This document shows positions 8,624-16,253 of a DNA stretch of 41,906 bases, piece by piece. The notes under the pieces were generated by a model. It saw only the letters and a program-made list of their open reading frames with translations, was not told where the DNA came from and ran no database searches. The position numbers and the translations under genes were made by a program. Position 1 is the first letter of the stretch; the number at the start of each line of letters is the position of its first letter. The stretch covers positions 1 through 41,906 of the forward strand of contig LADZ01000034.1 of assembly GCA_000961845.1 (NCBI GenBank), in the 5' to 3' direction. The DNA is from Flavobacteriales bacterium BRH_c54 (GTDB lineage: Bacteria > Bacteroidota > Bacteroidia > Flavobacteriales_E > Vicingaceae).

Positions 8624-9769
8624 ATGAAGGAGGCTAAAGAGAAACTAATCAATTACATCGAATCTCAAGCGTTTAAAGGTTACGACCCGTATGACACCCT
8701 AAACTCTCCTTTTCCTTTTTATTTCTTAGGTAAATGGGGACCTGTCTTAGCCATACAGCTTCAAAAAAGAAACCCATTCAACATCAGAAAATTATTGGGG
8801 ATTAAAAAAGAGTATAATCCCAAAGCTATTGGGTTACTACTACATGCGTATTCACTTCAATACCAAAAAGAACAAAATGAAGAGTGCCTCAAAAAGATGC
8901 ATTTCTTTTTCAATTGGTTGTTGGAAAATAAAAGCAAAGGGTACACAAATTTTTGCTGGGGCTATAATTTTGATTGGGCTAGTCCGGTAAAATTTTTAGA
9001 AAAGTATTCTCCGACTATAGTGGTAAGTGGTTTTATTTCCAAAGGTATTTTTGAATATTTCATAGCTACAAAAGATGAAAAAGCGAAAGAGGTATTAATT
9101 AGTATTGGTGAATTTGTAAAAAATGACTTAGCGTGGACCAATACTCCCGAGGGAAAATGTGTGAGTTACAGCATAAAAGCTACCGATTGTTGCTATAATG
9201 CCAGCATGTTAGGAGCAGAATTATTTGCCCGATTATATTTTTTGACACAAGAAGAAACTTATAAAACGTTGGCAGTAAGCTTAACCGATTTTACTGTAGC
9301 TCATCAACAGACAGATGGAAGTTGGAATTATAGTATTGATGTGGAGACAGGAAAAGAACGACAACAAATTGACTTTCATCAAGGGTATGTGTTAGATTCC
9401 ATACATTATGTATTGAAATATATCGGAGAAAATTCTGCTTATTTTGAAGCTTTAAAACAAGGAGCTACTTTTTATTACGAAAAACAATTTTTACCCAATG
9501 GACAGTCTATATATCGTTACCCGGATAAATACCCTATTGAAATTCATAATCAAGCACAGGGTATTATAACTTTTTCTCGTTTAGCGTATTTAGATGAGCA
9601 ATATGCCTCTTTTGCCAAAAAGATAGCTGAATATACTATTACAACCATGCAACACCCACATAAAGGGTACTTTTATTATAAAAAATACCCTTTATATACT
9701 ATTAAAACACCATTTATGAGATGGAGTCAAGCATGGATGTTGTTGGCGTTAACTGAGTTGAGTTCTTAA
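8624..9769 (+). CDS. Alpha/alpha-toroid-like protein of the polysaccharide cluster
   Basis: This 381-residue soluble protein has no signal peptide. Repeated helical pairs and aromatic motifs (F-C-W-G-Y-N-F-D-W near 113, D-G-S-W-N-Y near 231, and a final M-R-W-S-Q-A-W-M) look like the six-hairpin toroid of glycoside hydrolases and polysaccharide lyases. Relatives lie next to the same two-domain oxidoreductase in other bacteria and are sometimes labelled delta-aminolevulinic acid dehydratase, a label the sequence does not support. The fold assignment is from pattern only. The gap to the preceding gene is 10 bp, so the two are probably co-transcribed and act on the same sugar. I cannot name a catalytic residue. 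Confidence 0.75.
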   Translation: MKEAKEKLINYIESQAFKGYDPYDTLNSPFPFYFLGKWGPVLAIQLQKRNPFNIRKLLGIKKEYNPKAIGLLLHAYSLQYQKEQNEECLKKMHFFFNWLLENKSKGYTNFCWGYNFDWASPVKFLEKYSPTIVVSGFISKGIFEYFIATKDEKAKEVLISIGEFVKNDLAWTNTPEGKCVSYSIKATDCCYNASMLGAELFARLYFLTQEETYKTLAVSLTDFTVAHQQTDGSWNYSIDVETGKERQQIDFHQGYVLDSIHYVLKYIGENSAYFEALKQGATFYYEKQFLPNGQSIYRYPDKYPIEIHNQAQGIITFSRLAYLDEQYASFAKKIAEYTITTMQHPHKGYFYYKKYPLYTIKTPFMRWSQAWMLLALTELSS

Positions 9770-9816
9770 CACCCATATTGTATTTTTCCTCTAAAAATCT
9801 TTATTTTTTTCTCTGA

Positions 9817-9824
9817 TAATTTTG
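9817..9824 (+). promoter_or_regulatory. -7 box before the DUF354 gene
   Basis: TAATTTTG matches TAnnTTTG exactly and lies 17 bp before the ATG at 9841, inside a 71-bp gap. It suggests an internal promoter that splits the polysaccharide cluster into two units. Confidence 0.55.
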
Positions 9825-9840
9825 TACTATTGTTGCACGC

Positions 9841-10905
9841 ATGAAGTGTGATTCCTCAACATATTTATTTTACTTAGGTCATCCTGCTCATTATCATAAT
9901 GTTTCGGTAGTAATGAAACAAATGCTTGCGGAAAACTGTCGTATAATTTTAGTAGCAAGAGCTAAAGATGTGTTGTTTGATTTGTTGGATAATTTGCCTT
10001 ACAACATTATTTTTCTTCCTCCAAGAAAAGGCAAAGGGAAATTTTCTTTAGTAGTTGAGGTGCTTAAAAGACAACTGATTTTATTAAGAATTTGTTTGAA
10101 ATATCGTCCAAAAATGATGATAGGAACGGACATTGTAATCGCACACATTGGTAAATTATTAGGAATTCCATCTATCATTTTAAATGAAGATGATGCTGAA
10201 GAAGTGCCTTATTTGGTAAAATATGGCTATAAATATGCTACAAAAGTAATGGTCCCTGAATGTTGCAGTGTTCATCCTTACGAACATAAAAAAGTAGCTT
10301 ATAACGGTTACCACGAATTGGCATATTTACATCCCAATTATTTTACTCCCGATAAAAGTAAGGTGGAACATTTGTTTAAAAACAATCAGCCGTATTTTAT
10401 ATTGCGTTTTGTGGAACTTACTGCCCATCACGATAAGGGGAAAAAAGGCATTAACATTATGTTGGCTAAAAAACTGATTGAAAAACTTAAACCGTACGGT
10501 AACATTTACATTACTTCCGAACGTTCTTTGGAAGCAGAGTTAGAACAATATAGAGTTGCTGTTCATCCAAAAGAGATACATCATGTCTTGAGTTTTGCCA
10601 CATTATTTATTGGTGATAGTCAAACCATGACAGCCGAAGCAGCAGTGTTAGGGACTCCTGCCATAAGATTTAATGATTTTGTTGGAAAATTAAACTATTT
10701 GGAAGAGTTAGAACATAAATATCAATTAACTTTTGGGATAAGCACCGATAAGGAAAATGAGTTACTTGCTAAAGTGGATGAACTATTAAATACCGATAAG
10801 TTAAAACAGGTTTTTAATGAACGTCAGAAAAAAATGCTTCATTCAACCATTGATGTTGTTGCTTTTTGGAAAGATTATTTTATGAATTTTAGTAGTAAAA
10901 ATTAA
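9841..10905 (+). CDS. DUF354 family glycosyltransferase-like protein
   Basis: The 354-residue product has the layout of a GT-B protein related to UDP-GlcNAc 2-epimerases and MurG-like transferases. It starts F-Y-L-G-H-P-A-H-Y-H-N-V, typical of the DUF354 family. The first Rossmann half reads M-M-I-G-T-D-I-V-I-A-H-I-G-K-L-L-G-I near 95-115. The C-terminal half has I-G-D-S-Q-T-M-T-A-E-A-A-V-L-G-T-P-A near 258-275, the usual nucleotide-sugar binding region. No membrane segment or signal peptide is visible. Its place between an oxidoreductase pair and an initiating sugar transferase suggests it builds or modifies the same polysaccharide precursor. The sugar and acceptor are unknown. It ends 2 bp before the next gene. 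Confidence 0.82.
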   Translation: MKCDSSTYLFYLGHPAHYHNVSVVMKQMLAENCRIILVARAKDVLFDLLDNLPYNIIFLPPRKGKGKFSLVVEVLKRQLILLRICLKYRPKMMIGTDIVIAHIGKLLGIPSIILNEDDAEEVPYLVKYGYKYATKVMVPECCSVHPYEHKKVAYNGYHELAYLHPNYFTPDKSKVEHLFKNNQPYFILRFVELTAHHDKGKKGINIMLAKKLIEKLKPYGNIYITSERSLEAELEQYRVAVHPKEIHHVLSFATLFIGDSQTMTAEAAVLGTPAIRFNDFVGKLNYLEELEHKYQLTFGISTDKENELLAKVDELLNTDKLKQVFNERQKKMLHSTIDVVAFWKDYFMNFSSKN

Positions 10906-10907
10906 CA

Positions 10908-11942
10908 TTGAATAAAACACTCATCATACAAGAACAAGGGGAAGCTGCTTATGAATTTATAAGTAATTACATGGATGTGCAGTCTGGTGAAACAGAGGTG
11001 TTGAAAACCATTAATGTCTTCAATATTAAAAAAATTGAACCACCCAAAAGAGGTATTGTTAATCTTAATAAAATCAATGATATAAAAGATATTAATCAGT
11101 TTTTTAATGAAGTTCATCAAAAATTAGTTGATAATGGAATTTTTATTGGTTGTGTGGAAACAAAGGAAGAACGTAGAAAAAGGATTTATCGAAAATATCC
11201 TATTATTATTGCTCAGATATACTATTTCTTTGATTTTGTTTTTAAGCGAGTATTTTCTAAACTTTTTTTTACCCGATGGTTTTACTTTTTTATTACAGCG
11301 GGCAGAAACCAAACTTTATCAAAAGCAGAGGCATTAGGTAGAGTAGCCTATGCCGGTTTCGAAATTATTGAAGATAACGAAATCAACAATTTACATTATT
11401 TTGTAGTTAAAAAAAATGCTGATTTTGAACCTCGACCTTTACCAAGATTTAGCTTGTTGTTTAAAATGCAGCGAATTGGTAAAAACAATAAGCCCATCAC
11501 AGTTTTTAAGATACGAACCATGCATCCTTATGCTGAATATTTACAAGATTATTTGTATAAAACGAATAAATTACAAAAAGGAGGGAAGTTTAGAAATGAT
11601 TATCGAATTACGACTTGGGGAAGAGTTTTTAGGAAGTTATGGATAGATGAACTACCTATGGTGTATAATTTTATAAAAGGAGAAATAAAATTAGTAGGTG
11701 TTCGTCCATTAAGTGAACAATATTTAAACCTTTATACTGAAGAATTAAAAACATTAAGAAAAGAAGTGAAGCCAGGACTTATCCCACCATTTTATGCCGA
11801 TTTACCTGAAACTTTGGATGATATTATTGCATCAGAAATTAGATATATTAAAGCGTACAAGCAACGTCCGTTTAAAACAGATGTCAGTTATTTTTATAAA
11901 GCTGTTTGTAACATACTTTTTAAGAAAGTTAGGAGTAATTAA
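10908..11942 (+). CDS. Initiating sugar transferase (PglC/WcaJ type) with an unusual N-terminal region
   Basis: The C-terminal ~200 residues of this 344-residue protein are a bacterial sugar transferase domain (PF02397 type). They show Q-R-I-G-K-N-N-K-P near 186, the F-K-I-R-T-M-H segment, D-Y-R-I-T-T-W-G-R, the catalytic Asp-Glu in W-I-D-E-L-P, and V-G-V-R-P-L. Such enzymes move a phosphosugar from a nucleotide sugar to undecaprenyl phosphate at the inner membrane. Residues 1-90 and 140-165 look like parts of a degenerate methyltransferase fold (L-V-D-N-G-I-F-I-G-C-V-E-T; A-Y-A-G-F-E-I-I-E), with a basic hydrophobic stretch at 96-130 that may be the membrane helix. The start is a TTG two bases after the previous stop; no upstream ATG is available in the gap. 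Confidence 0.85.
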   Translation: MNKTLIIQEQGEAAYEFISNYMDVQSGETEVLKTINVFNIKKIEPPKRGIVNLNKINDIKDINQFFNEVHQKLVDNGIFIGCVETKEERRKRIYRKYPIIIAQIYYFFDFVFKRVFSKLFFTRWFYFFITAGRNQTLSKAEALGRVAYAGFEIIEDNEINNLHYFVVKKNADFEPRPLPRFSLLFKMQRIGKNNKPITVFKIRTMHPYAEYLQDYLYKTNKLQKGGKFRNDYRITTWGRVFRKLWIDELPMVYNFIKGEIKLVGVRPLSEQYLNLYTEELKTLRKEVKPGLIPPFYADLPETLDDIIASEIRYIKAYKQRPFKTDVSYFYKAVCNILFKKVRSN

Positions 11943-11945
11943 AAT

Positions 11946-11983
11946 ACTTATCAGTACTTAAATATTTAGGAGTACTTATAAGT
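11946..11983 (+). repeat. Imperfect inverted repeat in the gap before the wzi-like gene
   Basis: Outer arms ACTTAT (11946-11951) and ATAAGT (11978-11983) enclose two AGTACT palindromes and a central TAAATATTTA palindrome, so the whole 38 bp folds back on itself with small bulges. No T-run follows on the plus strand, so it is not a normal terminator. It sits 22 bp upstream of the -7 box of the next gene and could be an operator or attenuating hairpin; function is inference. Confidence 0.5.
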
Positions 11984-12004
11984 GTAGCGTTTAAATAGAA
12001 TAAG

Positions 12005-12012
12005 TATTTTTG
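12005..12012 (+). promoter_or_regulatory. -7 box of the Wzi-like gene
   Basis: TATTTTTG is an exact TAnnTTTG match, 10 bp before the ATG at 12023. The leader would be only a few nucleotides long. Confidence 0.55.
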
Positions 12013-12022
12013 AATTACGATT

Positions 12023-13642
12023 ATGAAAAGAATTTTAATATTTTGTTTGCTCTTTTTTATGGGTTGGAGCGTGTTGAAAAGCCAGGTAGTGTTGCAGCCT
12101 ATTACTTCCAGTGTATATGAGTTTTTAGATGAGATGGCTCAAGAAAAGAAAATTGAGCTTAATTCGGCTGTTAAACCTTACTCACGAATGTTTATCGCTA
12201 AAAAATTGGAAGAAATTAATGAGCAAAAAACCGATTTAAATAAAAGACAACAAAAGGAATTAGTATTTTACCTTAAAGATTTTAACAAAGAACTGATTGG
12301 TACGAAAGGCGAATTTGAAAAAAGAAAAGATCTATTCTATTATAATGATAGTTTGTTTACTTTAACGGTAAATCCAATTTTAGGATTTAAGTATGCTACT
12401 AATGAAAATGGAGCTTATACACATCGTTGGAATGGTGGAGAATTGTATGGAAATATTGGAACTCATTTTGGTTTTTATGCTAGTTTACGGGATAATGGAA
12501 TTTCTGATATTTTAACCGCACCAGAACATTTAACTACTACTCAAGGAGGAAATTTTAAATACAATCAAGGACAAACCGGACAACGAAGTGATTATAGTGA
12601 AATGCTAGGTGGTGTTTTTTATTCGTGGAAATGGGGAAGGTTAGGAATTGTTAAAGATAATCATAATTGGGGGGATAATTATCATGGAGCTAATATCTTT
12701 TCAGGAAAAAACCCTTCGGTAGGGTATATTGACTTTAATATAAAACCAACATCATGGTTTGAGCTAAATTACATTCACTCTTGGTTGGTTTCAGAAATTT
12801 TGGATAGTAACCGAATATTTTTAGTGAACAACCAAAAAAGAGAAGTTTATACCAATAAAAATTTAGCAGCTAATTTGTTTACTATTAAGCCATTTAAAAA
12901 TTTCTTTATTTCATTGGGAAATTCAGTTGTTTATGCTGATGATGGTGTAAAACCATTTTACTTTATTCCATTTATGTTTTATAAATCGGTTGATCATACT
13001 TTTAATGGAGCAGGAAGTAATGCTGTAGGGCAAAATTCTCAGATGTTTTTTAATATTAGTTCGAGGCAGATTAAGCATTTACATTTATATACTACTGTTT
13101 TTTTAGATGAAATTAGTATTGGAAACATGTGGGATAAAAACAATCATACTAATCTTTTTAGTGCTAAATTGGGAATGAAAATCAACAATTTTCCAATAAG
13201 GAATACCTATTTAATTGCTGAATATACACGAACTAATCCATGGACTTATAGACATCAAATAGAATCGACTACCTATGCTTCTAATCAATATACATTAGGA
13301 CATTATTTGGGAGAAAATGCTCAGGAAATATACTTGGAAGCAGGTTTAAAAGTTATTCGTGGGTTAAAATTAGCACTAGCTTATACCCATGCACAAAAAG
13401 GTGATGCGCATGTTTTTGAGATTGTTCAAGGAAACAGTAATGTTACCGGATTAAATTTTATGGAAAGAGTTGATTGGGAAAACCAAACTATTGAGGCTAT
13501 CGCTTCTTACGAAGTAATTAATGACGGTTATATTTTTGCTCGAGCAGCTTTATCCAATATTAAAGGAAATGAATTCTATACTCCTGAATTGATGCGTGGA
13601 AAAACTACTACGATTACTGCAGGAATTAACTTTGGGTTTTAA
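12023..13642 (+). CDS. Wzi-like capsule assembly outer-membrane protein
   Basis: This 539-residue protein starts with a signal peptide (hydrophobic residues 4-18, then S-Q-V-V-L-Q). After a helical stretch around 30-90 it becomes a series of alternating amphipathic strands with aromatic ends, and it finishes in a Phe (T-A-G-I-N-F-G-F), as outer-membrane barrels do. The central motifs D-N-H-N-W-G-D-N-Y-H-G-A-N, F-S-G-K-N-P-S and I-H-S-W-L-V-S-E match the Wzi capsule-assembly family (PF14052 type) as I know it. Wzi holds capsular polysaccharide on the cell surface. As the last gene of the polysaccharide cluster it fits attachment or export of that polymer. A bidirectional terminator follows 5 bp after the stop. 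Confidence 0.82.
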   Translation: MKRILIFCLLFFMGWSVLKSQVVLQPITSSVYEFLDEMAQEKKIELNSAVKPYSRMFIAKKLEEINEQKTDLNKRQQKELVFYLKDFNKELIGTKGEFEKRKDLFYYNDSLFTLTVNPILGFKYATNENGAYTHRWNGGELYGNIGTHFGFYASLRDNGISDILTAPEHLTTTQGGNFKYNQGQTGQRSDYSEMLGGVFYSWKWGRLGIVKDNHNWGDNYHGANIFSGKNPSVGYIDFNIKPTSWFELNYIHSWLVSEILDSNRIFLVNNQKREVYTNKNLAANLFTIKPFKNFFISLGNSVVYADDGVKPFYFIPFMFYKSVDHTFNGAGSNAVGQNSQMFFNISSRQIKHLHLYTTVFLDEISIGNMWDKNNHTNLFSAKLGMKINNFPIRNTYLIAEYTRTNPWTYRHQIESTTYASNQYTLGHYLGENAQEIYLEAGLKVIRGLKLALAYTHAQKGDAHVFEIVQGNSNVTGLNFMERVDWENQTIEAIASYEVINDGYIFARAALSNIKGNEFYTPELMRGKTTTITAGINFGF

Positions 13643-13647
13643 ACAAA

Positions 13648-13672
13648 AAAAGCAACGAAACTCGTTGCTTTT
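13648..13672 (+). terminator. Bidirectional intrinsic terminator
   Basis: An 11-bp perfect stem (13648-13658 with 13662-13672) with a 3-nt loop and A-run/T-run flanks on both sides. It closes the Wzi-like gene on the plus strand and the small broken gene on the minus strand, whose ancestral stop (13692) lies 19 nt away. Confidence 0.88.
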
Positions 13673-13691
13673 AAATCCTCTTAAGTTTTTA

Positions 13692-13963
13692 TTAAGCTTC
13701 TCCCAATGGATTATCTGAAGTTTGAGTTACACTATCAATAAAACGTCCGTTTACTACATTAAAAGAAATAGGACCTAAAACCAGTTCTTGAGTCCGTTTA
13801 CTACATTAAAAGAAATAGGACCTAAAACCAGTTCTTGTCCACTATTATCATTTGGTGTTTGAAAAACGTATTTTTTTCCATCATGTCCGTCAATCATTCC
13901 TACGCCTTGTGATGTTCCTTTATTTCCAGGCGGAAATAATTCTTTTAAATCTCCTGTTGCCAT
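13692..13963 (-). pseudogene. Small protein gene with C-terminus shifted by a 47-bp tandem duplication
   Basis: Read from the ATG at 13963, the gene now encodes 62 residues and stops at 13775 with the novel ending L-K-N-W-F. Removing one copy of the 47-bp duplicated unit restores an open frame of 74 residues. That frame continues V-V-N-G-R-F-I-D-S-V-T-Q-T and ends D-N-P-L-G-E-A at a TAA (13692-13694), right before the terminator. The first 57 residues are unchanged. The pattern G-V-G-M-I-D-G-x-D-G-K-K-Y-V-F followed by L-G-P-I-S-F-N-V-V-N-G faintly resembles a cold-shock-domain barrel; I hold that loosely. The truncated protein loses what would be its last strand, so it is probably damaged, unless the duplication is an assembly error. 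No exact -7 box was seen upstream. Confidence 0.72.
13745..13837. repeat. Tandem direct duplication, 47-bp period
   Basis: Bases 13745-13790 and 13792-13837 are identical over 46 bp, separated by one base. The period of 47 is not a multiple of three, so the duplication shifts the reading frame of the small gene around it. No copy is seen elsewhere in the window, which fits a recent local duplication rather than a mobile repeat. Confidence 0.95.
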
Positions 13964-14080
13964 AATTTAATTTTTTTGTTCTATAAAATAGAAGGTTAAT
14001 AAATAATTTTTTTCGAAAATAGAAAAAATAATTTAATTATAAAGTAATTAAAAAAAAAATTATATCTTGGCTTTTATATT

Positions 14081-16195
14081 ATGAAAAAATTACTTGTTAT
14101 ACTATTTTTCATTTCTTTTCTCACGGTTGATGTATTTGCCGATTCAAAACATCAAATTGATAGTATTTTAACACGTGTATCTGATTACACAGAAAGTGTG
14201 CTTGATTTAAGGTTGATTTCTGATAAAGAATTACTTGACCATCTTAAGACACCTATAAATGATTTAGCAAGGTGTAAAATTTATAATGCTTTATGTTGGC
14301 AAAAATTTAATTCTGACCCTCCAAAAGCGATGGAATATGCTCAATTACAGCAGCCTTTGGCAGAAAAATCAGGTAATCAAGATGCTATAATTACTTCTTA
14401 CGATAATATGGCATTTCTTTACCACGGTTTTAATGATAATGAGAAAGCTATCATGTATATGTTAAGGGCATTAAAAATAAAAGAAGCGATAAATGATAAT
14501 TTGGGAGTTTCTACCAGTTTGTCCGGTTTAGCAGGCATCTATTATGATATGAATAATTTAAAGTTAGCGTTAAATTATTATAAACAATCTTTAGAAATAG
14601 AAAATAAAGTTGCGAATCAAACTGTTGAAAAAATAAGAAGAAAAGCTGCATTAATTGGAAATATTGGTTTGTGTTATGTTGGTACAGGAGAAATAGACAG
14701 AGGTTTAGAAACCTATTTAATTGTTGTAAAGCTTTATACAGAGAACAATTTGGAAAAGGAAGCAAGTACCACATATTCAAATATTGGAGCACTCTATTTG
14801 GAGCATAAAAAAAATTATAATCAAGCATTGCACTATTTTAAGTTGGCTGCTAAATTCTTAAATGAAAATGAAGATGTGGGATTATTGAGTTCTATACATC
14901 GAAGTTTAGCAGAAGTATATTACCAAAAAAATGATTATGTAAAAGCCTTATATCATGGAAAAAAAGGAATTGAATACGCTAATATGTCTAATGACAGAAA
15001 AACAATACTGGAGGCCAATAAAAAGCTATCTCGTATTTATTATAATATGGGGAAATATGAATTAGCACATCAACATTTTCAAATTGCTTTTGATTTAAAA
15101 GACTCTATTTTTAATGAAACTTCATCGCAACAAATTGCTGAAATGCAAACCAAATATAATGTTGAAAAAAAAGAAACAGAAAATGAATTGCTTAAAACAC
15201 AAAATCAATTAGGAAAAGTGGAACTAGAACGAAAGTCCACTCAACAATTTTACTTAATCATTAGTTTAATTCTAGCAGGGATTATTGGTGTTTATATTAT
15301 GTATAGTTTAGCTCAAAAGAAAAAAATCAATAAAATCCTTAATCAAAAAAATGAGCAAATTTCTACCAAAAATAAAATAATTGAAGAAAAAAATAAAGAT
15401 ATTACGGATAGTTTGAATTATGCTAAACGGATTCAGACGGCTATTTTGCCTGAAGAAAATCTACTTTTAAAATATTTTGATTCTTTTGTTTATTATCTCC
15501 CTAAAGATATTGTTTCGGGAGATTTTTTCTGGATAAAAGAAGCAGGTAATAAGTTTTATTTTTCTGTAGTAGACTGTACCGGACATGGAGTTCCTGGTGC
15601 ATTTATGAGTATTATTGGATTTAATTCGCTTAATCGAATAGTAGAAGATTTACAATTAAGTGAAACAGGTTCAATTCTAGACAAATTAAATGAGTTGGTA
15701 ATTCATTCTATTAGAAAACAAGATAAAGATGGAAGTTCAGTAAGAGACGGTATGGATTTATCTTTTTGTTGTATTGACTTAGAAAGTAAGATGCTTCAAT
15801 TTTCAGGGGCAAATAACCCTTTATATGTTTTAAGAACTGTTTCTGATGACAATAACAATTTGTCTATTTCCATGACTGAAAATGGGTATAACTTATTAGA
15901 AATTAAAGCTGATAAAATGGCAATTGGTGGGGCTGAAAATTCAAAAAAATACCAAACACATCAAGTACAATTGAAACAAGGAGACACTATTTATTTATTT
16001 TCTGATGGTTACGCTGATCAATTCGGAGGTCCTAAAGGGAAAAAGTTTATGTATAGACGTTTTAAGGAGTTGATACTTGCTATACAAGAGCATCCGATGA
16101 GTAAGCAAAAAGAAATTTTTGATACCACTATGCTCAATTGGAAGGGAGATATAGATCAAATTGATGATATTTGTGTTCTCGGGGTGAAAATTTGA
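14081..16195 (+). CDS. TPR sensor with transmembrane helix and SpoIIE/PP2C-type phosphatase domain
   Basis: The 704-residue protein has a signal peptide (to about F-A-D at 21). TPR repeats follow from about 65 to 350 (for example A-L-N-Y-Y-K-Q-S-L and A-L-H-Y-F-K-L-A-A). A coiled coil leads to one membrane helix at about 390-411, then a Lys/Glu/Asn-rich coiled coil to about 450. A SpoIIE-type PP2C serine phosphatase domain fills about 460-704, with D-I-V-S-G-D-F-F-W, V-V-D-C-T-G-H-G-V-P-G-A-F-M, D-G-M-D and the ending D-Q-I-D-D-I-C-V-L-G-V. The Asp residues in these motifs bind the metal pair. The likely arrangement is periplasmic TPRs sensing a partner and a cytoplasmic phosphatase acting on an anti-sigma antagonist or similar phosphoprotein; the target is unknown. 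A partial paralogue lies at 41333-41906. Confidence 0.9.
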   Translation: MKKLLVILFFISFLTVDVFADSKHQIDSILTRVSDYTESVLDLRLISDKELLDHLKTPINDLARCKIYNALCWQKFNSDPPKAMEYAQLQQPLAEKSGNQDAIITSYDNMAFLYHGFNDNEKAIMYMLRALKIKEAINDNLGVSTSLSGLAGIYYDMNNLKLALNYYKQSLEIENKVANQTVEKIRRKAALIGNIGLCYVGTGEIDRGLETYLIVVKLYTENNLEKEASTTYSNIGALYLEHKKNYNQALHYFKLAAKFLNENEDVGLLSSIHRSLAEVYYQKNDYVKALYHGKKGIEYANMSNDRKTILEANKKLSRIYYNMGKYELAHQHFQIAFDLKDSIFNETSSQQIAEMQTKYNVEKKETENELLKTQNQLGKVELERKSTQQFYLIISLILAGIIGVYIMYSLAQKKKINKILNQKNEQISTKNKIIEEKNKDITDSLNYAKRIQTAILPEENLLLKYFDSFVYYLPKDIVSGDFFWIKEAGNKFYFSVVDCTGHGVPGAFMSIIGFNSLNRIVEDLQLSETGSILDKLNELVIHSIRKQDKDGSSVRDGMDLSFCCIDLESKMLQFSGANNPLYVLRTVSDDNNNLSISMTENGYNLLEIKADKMAIGGAENSKKYQTHQVQLKQGDTIYLFSDGYADQFGGPKGKKFMYRRFKELILAIQEHPMSKQKEIFDTTMLNWKGDIDQIDDICVLGVKI

Positions 16196-16253
16196 TTTAG
16201 CGAAATAACCAATTTTTACAACAAACTTAACTAGTTCTGTGCCTTCAACGAAA

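Noticed and set aside
11124-11337. Overlapping open frames on both strands inside the sugar transferase gene
   Set aside because: The sugar transferase frame is continuous and carries family motifs; these are shadows in AT-rich DNA.
13745-13837. Two identical direct repeats as a CRISPR-like array
   Set aside because: Only two copies, one base apart, inside a coding frame; no spacers or cas genes.
14063-14070. TATCTTGG as the -7 box of the TPR phosphatase gene
   Set aside because: One defined base differs from the consensus; too weak to list as a feature.
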